Source: Clostridiales bacterium
Lineage (GTDB): Bacteria > Bacillota > Clostridia > Lachnospirales > Lachnospiraceae
Assembly (NCBI GenBank): GCA_003343625.1
Contig: QAKV01000036.1
Span: 1 to 64,000 of the forward strand
Length of the DNA: 64,000 bases
Direction of reading: 5' to 3'
Shown here: piece by piece, positions 58,433 through 64,000 of the stretch
Layout: each line of letters begins with the position of its first letter
Position numbering within the stretch: position 1 is the stretch's first letter
The notes under the pieces: generated by a model
What the model saw: the letters and a program-made list of their open reading frames with translations, nothing else
Database searches by the model: none
Told to the model about the DNA's origin: nothing
Translations under genes and position numbers: made by a program

Positions 58433-59992
58433 TCAGTTCCACCCTTTTACCACCAGAATTTTATCCCCGGCCTTCACCTCCTCCGAGGTCAGATCATTCA
58501 TCTCCTTCATCCGCGCCACCGGCACATAGTATTTCTTCCCGATGCTCCACAGGCTATCCCCATCCTTGACGATGTAAGCCACGATCCCGGGCAGGGCGGA
58601 CAGTTTTTCCGGATCCAGATCCGAAACGTTCACAGATGTCACCATGGGTTCTTCGTGCACTTCGCAGACCATCCCCTGAAAGGACAGCATAGCCTTTCCG
58701 TCCGCTTCCTCCGAGTCCAGCATGGAGATGGTCAGCTGCTCCAGCGCGGGTTCGATCTCATATCGGCAGTCCTGACGGGCCTGAGGCACTTCCATAATGT
58801 AGGAGAAGGGCAGCGAATCCTTCAGACAGTAAAAGGGAAGATCCGGATCCTGGGTGGTATAGAGTGCGCGCACCGAAATCGCTCCGGTCAGCTTTAATCC
58901 CTCCGGACAGGGTTCCACAGCGCCCATCTGGATTTCCCCAAAGCTGCCGCAGATCTGCTGCATTTTCGGCAAACCGGTTCCCACCGAAAACCGTCCGGAC
59001 ACTTTCGTCTTCCCCGTGTTTTTCGTCAGAAGCTGCTTGCAGCAGCCCGGCTGACGAACCGCTTCGATTTCCCGATCCACTCCGTACAGGTCGGATATCG
59101 TCTCCACCCGGATCTCCTCGTACAGTTTCATGTCCAGATCCAACACCAGATCCAGCGAAATTTTCCGTTCTTCCCCATCCGCATCCGCCTTCACTTCGAG
59201 TTCCTGATGCCCGATTCCGAATCGGATGTTTTCCAGCATTCCTTCCCGCATCCCCTGGCATTCCACCGCGCCCCTCACGGGTACCGAAGCCTCATACCAG
59301 ACATCCGGCCGCTCCTCTCCTTCCCCTTCATACAGGATAAAGAGGGAAATCTCGCCCTCGAGAGCCAGCTTTTCGTCCTGCGCGCGACATGACATCTCCT
59401 TCAACGAACAGGTCTGCCAAAGCAGGTGGAATACGTTGGGCATTCCTCCCGGAAGCTCCAGATCCTGACGCACCCGGAAAATGTCCTTCTTGGCGATAAC
59501 CAGATCCAACGCCTGAAGGGGAGCCGTTTTCATCTCCACGGTCTCCTCCCCGTCGATCCCCACCGCCGCCTCTATTTCCTCCACCTTTTCCACAGACAGA
59601 TTCAGATCCACCAACGCCTGCACGGACAGCTTTCTGGAATTGATCATGCCCACGCTGAGATCCTCCAGCATCGCCCGAACCGTCACGCTGTCGCTGGAGC
59701 TCACGCCGTTTAAATAAACCTGTTCCTCAAAGGGCAGGCTTCCCTCCATGCAGGCGGGCCGGTGTATTTCCTCATCCGAGATATAGAGTACCTGAAACTT
59801 CAACGTCCCTTTAATGCGCACATGGTCTTCCACGGCGCGCATTTCTTCCACGTCCACATTTCCCTGCTCCGTCACCAGCTGATATACATCCGGCCTGGAA
59901 TCCGTGATATTGATATCATCTTCGATGGTCATCTGTGCGTTTGCGCTGCATTTGACCTGATCCATATGTATGGTCCTTTTCACTAAATCCAT
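58433..59992 (-). CDS. SipL-like SPOCS/LysM spore coat morphogenetic protein
   Basis: A 519-aa protein with SPOCS (DUF3794) repeats through about residues 30-450 and a C-terminal LysM (YIVKDGDSLWSIGKKYYV) near 470-515. Length and layout match SipL of Clostridioides difficile, which ties the SpoIVA layer to the forespore membrane. The start at 59992 (MDLVKRTIHMDQ) has GGGAGGGA upstream; the frame is open for 104 more codons but these look non-coding. It follows pyrD by 86 nt in the same direction. Expected to be SigE-controlled, although I see no clear promoter. Confidence 0.88.
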   Translation of the reverse strand: MDLVKRTIHMDQVKCSANAQMTIEDDINITDSRPDVYQLVTEQGNVDVEEMRAVEDHVRIKGTLKFQVLYISDEEIHRPACMEGSLPFEEQVYLNGVSSSDSVTVRAMLEDLSVGMINSRKLSVQALVDLNLSVEKVEEIEAAVGIDGEETVEMKTAPLQALDLVIAKKDIFRVRQDLELPGGMPNVFHLLWQTCSLKEMSCRAQDEKLALEGEISLFILYEGEGEERPDVWYEASVPVRGAVECQGMREGMLENIRFGIGHQELEVKADADGEERKISLDLVLDLDMKLYEEIRVETISDLYGVDREIEAVRQPGCCKQLLTKNTGKTKVSGRFSVGTGLPKMQQICGSFGEIQMGAVEPCPEGLKLTGAISVRALYTTQDPDLPFYCLKDSLPFSYIMEVPQARQDCRYEIEPALEQLTISMLDSEEADGKAMLSFQGMVCEVHEEPMVTSVNVSDLDPEKLSALPGIVAYIVKDGDSLWSIGKKYYVPVARMKEMNDLTSEEVKAGDKILVVKGWN

Positions 59993-60078
59993 AAAAAATC
60001 CCTCCCTGCTGTCACTTAACCATATGCAGCAGAGAGGGAGATTATGATAGCCGGTTTCCAAAATCAGAGGGGCCTCCG

Positions 60079-60984
60079 CTATTTTACGCAGCCGATGATT
60101 TCCCGAATATCCGAAATCCCGTGGTTTTCCAGAAACGTTTCCAACCCCTCGGCGATTTCGAGGGTGGCGTAAGGATTCACGAAGTTCATGGCGCCCACCG
60201 CTACCGCCGTGGCTCCTGCCATGAGAAATTCTACGGCGTCTTCCGCCGTGGCTATGCCGCCCATGCCGATGATGGGAATGCTCACCGCGTTGGCACACTG
60301 CCATACCATGCGCACCGCCACCGGCTTGACAGCGGGTCCGGACATTCCCCCAGTTTTATTGGCCAGCGCGAAACGTCTGCGCTCGATATCGATTTTCATG
60401 CCCGTGAGTGTATTGATCAGCGAAATCGCATCCGCTCCTGCAGCCTCCGCTGCCCTGGCCATCTCGGCAATATCCGTCACATTGGGGCTCAGTTTCATGA
60501 TGACGGGCTGCCTGGCGATTTTTTTAATCCGCGAGGTGATGTCGAACAGAGCGTCCGCCTTCTGCCCGAAGGCGATGGCCCCTTCCTTCACATTGGGGCA
60601 GGAAACGTTGATCTCCAGCATGTCCACCCGCTTCTGATCCCCCAGCTTTTCCACCACTTCCAGGTAGTCTTCCACCGTCTTGCCGCAAACGTTGACGATC
60701 ACCTTCGTATCGAACTGTTTCAGAAATTCCAGGTCCCGTTGGATGAACACGTCCACGCCGGGGTTCTGCAGACCGATAGCGTTGAGCATCCCTCCGTATA
60801 CCTCTGCCACCCTGGGAGTGGGATTGCCGGGCCAGGGTACATTGGCCACGCCCTTCGCCACCACCGCTCCCAGGCGGTTCAAATCCACGAATTCGCTGTA
60901 TTCCATCCCGGAGCCGAACGTCCCGGAACCGGTCATCACCGGGTTTTTGAATTCCACTCCGGCTATTGTCACACTGGTATTCAT
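60079..60984 (-). CDS. pyrD: Dihydroorotate dehydrogenase, catalytic subunit (type 1B)
   Basis: Oxidises dihydroorotate to orotate in pyrimidine synthesis, passing electrons through PyrK to NAD+. The 301-aa FMN barrel protein has NPVMTGSGTFG, the catalytic Cys in LEINVSCPNVK near residue 130, LSLINTLTG-like ISLINTLTGMK and the FMN phosphate site GMGGIATAEDA. The ATG overlaps the pyrK stop (TGATG) with GGAGGTG upstream. Confidence 0.95.
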   Translation of the reverse strand: MNTSVTIAGVEFKNPVMTGSGTFGSGMEYSEFVDLNRLGAVVAKGVANVPWPGNPTPRVAEVYGGMLNAIGLQNPGVDVFIQRDLEFLKQFDTKVIVNVCGKTVEDYLEVVEKLGDQKRVDMLEINVSCPNVKEGAIAFGQKADALFDITSRIKKIARQPVIMKLSPNVTDIAEMARAAEAAGADAISLINTLTGMKIDIERRRFALANKTGGMSGPAVKPVAVRMVWQCANAVSIPIIGMGGIATAEDAVEFLMAGATAVAVGAMNFVNPYATLEIAEGLETFLENHGISDIREIIGCVK

Positions 60985-61763
60985 CAGATTTCCACCTCCC
61001 GCGCTTCGAAAACCGGCCCGTCCGTGCAGATGCGGGCGTTATGAACATGGGAGTGATGATCCACGGCGGCTGTCTTACAGACGCATCCCAGGCATGCGCC
61101 CACGCCGCAGGCCATCCTCTCCTCCAGGGAAATGTAGGCCAAAATACCCTTTTCCATCGCGTAGCTGCGAATCGCTTTCAGCATTGGCATCGGGCCGCAG
61201 GCATAGAGGATGTCGGGTTCGATCCCGCCCTCTTTCAGCGCGTCCATGACATTTCCTTTCGTCCCCACGCTTCCGTCTTCGGTCGCGATGATCGTTTCCC
61301 CGTATTTTTCAAAATCTTCTTTTAAAAAGCACTGGCCGTCCCTGTAGCCGACCACAATGGTCTTTTCGCAGTCCAGCTCCTTCGCCAGCTGGAGAATGGG
61401 CGGAACGCCAATGCCCCCTCCCATCAGAACCGCCCGCATGCCGGGCCGGGCCTTTTCGACAGGAAAACCGTTTCCCAAAATGCCCAGCACCTCCACGGTA
61501 TCGCCCTCTTTCAGGCCGGAAAACTCCGCAGTCCCTTTTCCCACCACGCGGTAGACCAACCGCAGCGTTTCTTCCTGCGCGTCCGCCTCGCAGATGCTGA
61601 TGGGCCGGGGTAAAAGGGCGCTCTTATCTTCGGGATACACGCCCACGAACTGTCCGCAGCGCGCCTCTTTCGCCAGATCCGTCTGCAGCCGCAGGTCGAA
61701 GACTCCATCCGCGAGCCGCTCCTGGCTCAACACCCGGGCGCAGGTCTTTTTCTTCTGTGCCAT
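60984..61763 (-). CDS. pyrK: Dihydroorotate dehydrogenase electron-transfer subunit
   Basis: A 259-aa FAD and [2Fe-2S] protein that gives type 1B PyrD its NAD+ use. FAD-binding LLPRPISICEAD and nucleotide-binding VLMGGGIGVPPILQLAK lie in the first half; the cluster ligands are MACGVGACLGCVCKT and a later Cys in RICTDGPVF. AGGAGG precedes the ATG. It is placed between pyrC and pyrD. Confidence 0.95.
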   Translation of the reverse strand: MAQKKKTCARVLSQERLADGVFDLRLQTDLAKEARCGQFVGVYPEDKSALLPRPISICEADAQEETLRLVYRVVGKGTAEFSGLKEGDTVEVLGILGNGFPVEKARPGMRAVLMGGGIGVPPILQLAKELDCEKTIVVGYRDGQCFLKEDFEKYGETIIATEDGSVGTKGNVMDALKEGGIEPDILYACGPMPMLKAIRSYAMEKGILAYISLEERMACGVGACLGCVCKTAAVDHHSHVHNARICTDGPVFEAREVEI

Positions 61764-61783
61764 TTTCTGTCAACCTCCTGTAT

Positions 61784-63070
61784 TCATTCCGTTTTATCTT
61801 CGTAAACGATCCGTCCTCTGCAGACGGTATATTTCACCTTCCCGGTCATCTTCTTCCCCAGGAAGGGGGAATTCTGGGATTTGGAGTGAAACTTCCCCGG
61901 AATCCATTCCTCCTTTTCGTCGAACAGGATCAGATCCGCCGGTCCACCCTCGTAAATCCTCCCGGCATCCAGACCGTAGAGCGAGGCCGGATTGACGGTC
62001 ATACAGGCCAAAAGCCGCTGCATGGACAACGCTCCGGTATGCACCAGGTTCATGATCCCCAGGCTCAAGGAAGTTTCCAGCCCGATGATCCCGCTGGGCG
62101 CTTCCGTCAACGGCCGCGCCTTTTCTTCCGCGCTGTGAGGCGCGTGATCCGTAGCGATCAGGTCGATGGTTCCATCCGCAAGCCCTGCGATAATGGCCTG
62201 CCGATCCGCCTCTTCCCGCAACGGCGGGTTCATTTTCGCCATAGTTCCGTATTCGATGACCGCCTCCTCGGTCAGCGAAAAATGATGGGGCGTTGCCTCC
62301 GCATGGATCCGGCCGCTTTTTCTCCTGGCCTGCCGTACCAGCTCCACCGCCTCCTTCGCGCTGATATGCTGGATGACGATCCGGGCTCCGGTCTCCAGCG
62401 CCATGGAAAGATCCCTCCGCACCATGGAGATCTCCGCCTGCCGATCCGAACCTCCGATGCCGAAGAATTCAGCCGCCTTTCCCGCGTTGACCCCATTGTT
62501 GACGATATAGGCCGGATCCTCCTCATGAAAGCTGACCGGCACGTGGAGCCGGGCAGCTTCCTGCATGGCCTTTCTGGCGATCCCGTCGTCCAAAAGCGGC
62601 TTCCCGTCGTCGGTAAAGCCCACGGCTCCGGCCCTCAGCAGGCTGTCCATATCCGTCAGCTCGTCCCCGGCCATGTCCATCGTCACGTTGGCGCAGGTAT
62701 ACACCCGGATGCCGGTCTGCTCCCCTCTTTCCATCACGTAGCGCAGCGTGTCTTCGTTGTCCACGCGCGGCGTGGTATTGGCCATCAGCACCACGCTGGT
62801 CACCCCGCCCGCTGCCGCAGATGCGGCGCCCGTGAAAATATCCTCCTTATATTCCGCTCCCGGATCCCGGAAATGCACGTGGGTATCCACCAGTCCCGGG
62901 GCCGCGATCAGGCCGTCGGCGTGAATGACCCGTCCGCCGCCTTCTTCCGGAAGCGGAAGTTCTCCCGGACGGGCCACGCTGCGGATCTGTTCCCCTTCCA
63001 CCAGGATATCCCTCATGCCATCCGTCCCCGAGGCGGGATCGATCAAATGACAATTTCGAATCAGCAACAT
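61784..63070 (-). CDS. pyrC: Dihydroorotase (class I)
   Basis: Cyclises carbamoyl aspartate to dihydroorotate. The 428-aa amidohydrolase has the metal motif PGLVDTHVHFRDPG near residue 60, further His ligands in VSFHEEDP and IQHISAKEA, and the catalytic Asp in LIATDHAPHS. It starts at 63070 behind AAAAGGA; an upstream in-frame start adds 17 unlike residues. First of the pyrC-pyrK-pyrD transcript. Other pyr genes are outside the window. Confidence 0.94.
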   Translation of the reverse strand: MLLIRNCHLIDPASGTDGMRDILVEGEQIRSVARPGELPLPEEGGGRVIHADGLIAAPGLVDTHVHFRDPGAEYKEDIFTGAASAAAGGVTSVVLMANTTPRVDNEDTLRYVMERGEQTGIRVYTCANVTMDMAGDELTDMDSLLRAGAVGFTDDGKPLLDDGIARKAMQEAARLHVPVSFHEEDPAYIVNNGVNAGKAAEFFGIGGSDRQAEISMVRRDLSMALETGARIVIQHISAKEAVELVRQARRKSGRIHAEATPHHFSLTEEAVIEYGTMAKMNPPLREEADRQAIIAGLADGTIDLIATDHAPHSAEEKARPLTEAPSGIIGLETSLSLGIMNLVHTGALSMQRLLACMTVNPASLYGLDAGRIYEGGPADLILFDEKEEWIPGKFHSKSQNSPFLGKKMTGKVKYTVCRGRIVYEDKTE

Positions 63071-63131
63071 TCCTTTTCCCTCTGCTTTCGTATGCTGGTC
63101 AACTTCTGGTTTTTCTATCATAGCATGAATT

Positions 63132-63557
63132 TCAGTCGAACACTACTGTTTTGTCCATAAACGGCGTTTTTATGACCAGATAAGGATAGGAAGGATTTCC
63201 ATTTTTCCCGTCCGCCTCTTTGGGACCGATCAGGCTTGTATCCAGATAGATCGCGTTCGCCGTCTCATACAAATCGTTCACCGCGATGCTGTAGCCTCCG
63301 GTTTCCTGCTTTCCGTAACCGATGCACAGATACAGATATCCTCCGTCCGCATAGGTGAGTTTGAACGCGTTCGCTTTCTTTTCTCCCACCAGTCTGGCCA
63401 GCTCCTCCGGCAGCCGATCCTCATCCACCACAGTGAACTCCAGATTCGTCCTCTCTTCCTGCTTTTTTCCCAGACCGCAACCGCCCAGAAGGGCGAACAC
63501 GAGCAGCAGCGCTGCCAGCCGGATCGTTTTGCCGCCCCCGATTTCCGGAATTTTCAT
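63132..63557 (-). CDS. Lipoprotein with PrcB C-terminal-like domain
   Basis: A 141-aa exported lipoprotein: a signal peptide with lipobox LLGGC (Cys27), then a beta-rich domain with the PrcB_C pattern (GYGKQETGGYSIAVNDLYE, late YPYLVIKTP). PrcB-type domains bind proteases in other bacteria; the partner here is unknown. It is co-directional with pyrC (61 nt away) and divergent from plsC. Confidence 0.8.
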   Translation of the reverse strand: MKIPEIGGGKTIRLAALLLVFALLGGCGLGKKQEERTNLEFTVVDEDRLPEELARLVGEKKANAFKLTYADGGYLYLCIGYGKQETGGYSIAVNDLYETANAIYLDTSLIGPKEADGKNGNPSYPYLVIKTPFMDKTVVFD

Positions 63558-63686
63558 GATCTTTCATCGCTCCCGTTTTTTACAACTTATGAAAAAGACG
63601 TCCTGTCCTATGCTCGCGCCTTGCTTTTTGCGGCTAAAAAAGCTATACTGACATTAAATCTACGCAAAAGAAAAGGAGCAGGTTCC

Positions 63687-64000
63687 ATGATTCGCTTCAT
63701 CTGCATCGTTATCTTCGTCATCCTCTTTCTGGTTTTGAGCATCCCTCTCCTCATCGCCGAATGGATCATCGGCAGGTTTAATCCGGAGTTAAAGAGCAGG
63801 AGCTCCCTGGCCATCGTCAACTGGGCTTTCCGCGTCTGTCTGTGGCTTGCGGGCACGCAGATCACCTATCTGGGCGAGGACAGAGTGCCTAAAGATGTCG
63901 CCGTTTTGTACATCGGCAACCATAGAAGCTATTTCGACATCCTCATGACCTACGTGCGCGTGCCCCGTCCCACCGGCTACATCGCCAAAAAGGAAATGCT
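63687..64000 (+). CDS. plsC: 1-acyl-sn-glycerol-3-phosphate acyltransferase, partial
   Basis: The first 104 codons, cut by the window end. An N-terminal membrane helix (RFICIVIFVILFLVLSIPLL) is followed by the acyltransferase HX4D motif in IGNHRSYFD near residue 82 and the start of the next conserved block (GYIAKKEM). AAAAGGAG lies 9-10 nt before the ATG. It makes phosphatidic acid from lysophosphatidic acid at the membrane. Confidence 0.88.
   Translation, partial: MIRFICIVIFVILFLVLSIPLLIAEWIIGRFNPELKSRSSLAIVNWAFRVCLWLAGTQITYLGEDRVPKDVAVLYIGNHRSYFDILMTYVRVPRPTGYIAKKEM

Noticed and set aside
1..64000. CRISPR arrays, rRNA and tRNA genes
   Set aside because: No regularly spaced repeats and no recognisable rRNA or tRNA sequence were seen on either strand by eye; a tRNA scan would settle it.

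Overview
The window reads as chromosomal DNA of a strictly anaerobic, endospore-forming Firmicute of class Clostridia, of moderately high G+C (Lachnospiraceae- or Oscillospiraceae-like; inferred from gene content, not from a marker tree). Evidence: SpoIIID behind a SigE-type promoter, a SipL-like SPOCS/LysM coat-morphogenesis protein, a LysM/SpoIID mosaic protein, an Ech-type [NiFe] hydrogenase with its maturation genes, an A-type flavoprotein for O2/NO detoxification, a His-less HPr paralogue and ECF transport. No rRNA, tRNA or CRISPR array was seen.

Layout. 1-5.3 kb: guaA (its 3' end carries an att-like 12-bp duplication at the window edge), MATE pump, spoIIID, cfa, small XRE regulator. 5.6-10.2 kb: a hypothetical gene, then an operon of uridine phosphorylase and an ECF transporter (S, T and fused double ATPase). 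10.4-20.9 kb: isochorismatase-like hydrolase, epimerase with divergent TetR, HPr-like protein, MraY-like transferase behind a glycogen debranching enzyme, FprA, an ABC-2 permease with a frameshifted start, LCP transferase. 20.97-32.0 kb: divergent ech operon (echABCDEF, minus) and hypABFCDE (plus), a complete energy-converting hydrogenase module. 32.0-36.3 kb: a decayed PfkB kinase, the spore LysM protein and a second GuaA whose glutaminase domain is eroded. 36.4-40.2 kb: an AT-richer decayed island (ABC-exporter and AbiE toxin-antitoxin remnants, a frameshifted XRE regulator, a frameshifted DUF2200 gene coupled to a candidate PD-(D/E)XK nuclease). 40.2-49.8 kb: flavodoxin-like reductase, XpaC-TelA-zinc ribbon-HAD-dehydrogenase operon, and a heterodimeric ABC exporter with a trailing MarR gene. 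50-54.4 kb: GH29 and GH38 glycosidases divergent from an AraC regulator. 54.6-64 kb: DUF1934, murI, GntR, ispE, an alpha-glucosidase remnant, sipL, pyrD-pyrK-pyrC, a PrcB-like lipoprotein and the start of a PlsC acyltransferase.

The most unusual signal is a roughly 110-140-nt interspersed leader element. Three copies (37.7, 40.1 and 53.5 kb) each end in the ribosome-binding site of an unrelated gene. They share two hairpins and a potential long-range pairing next to the Shine-Dalgarno sequence, with wobble substitutions that keep the pairs. A short core recurs ahead of the fucosidase gene. A second theme is a set of genes broken by apparent single-base or small deletions, which means either real decay or base-level assembly error.
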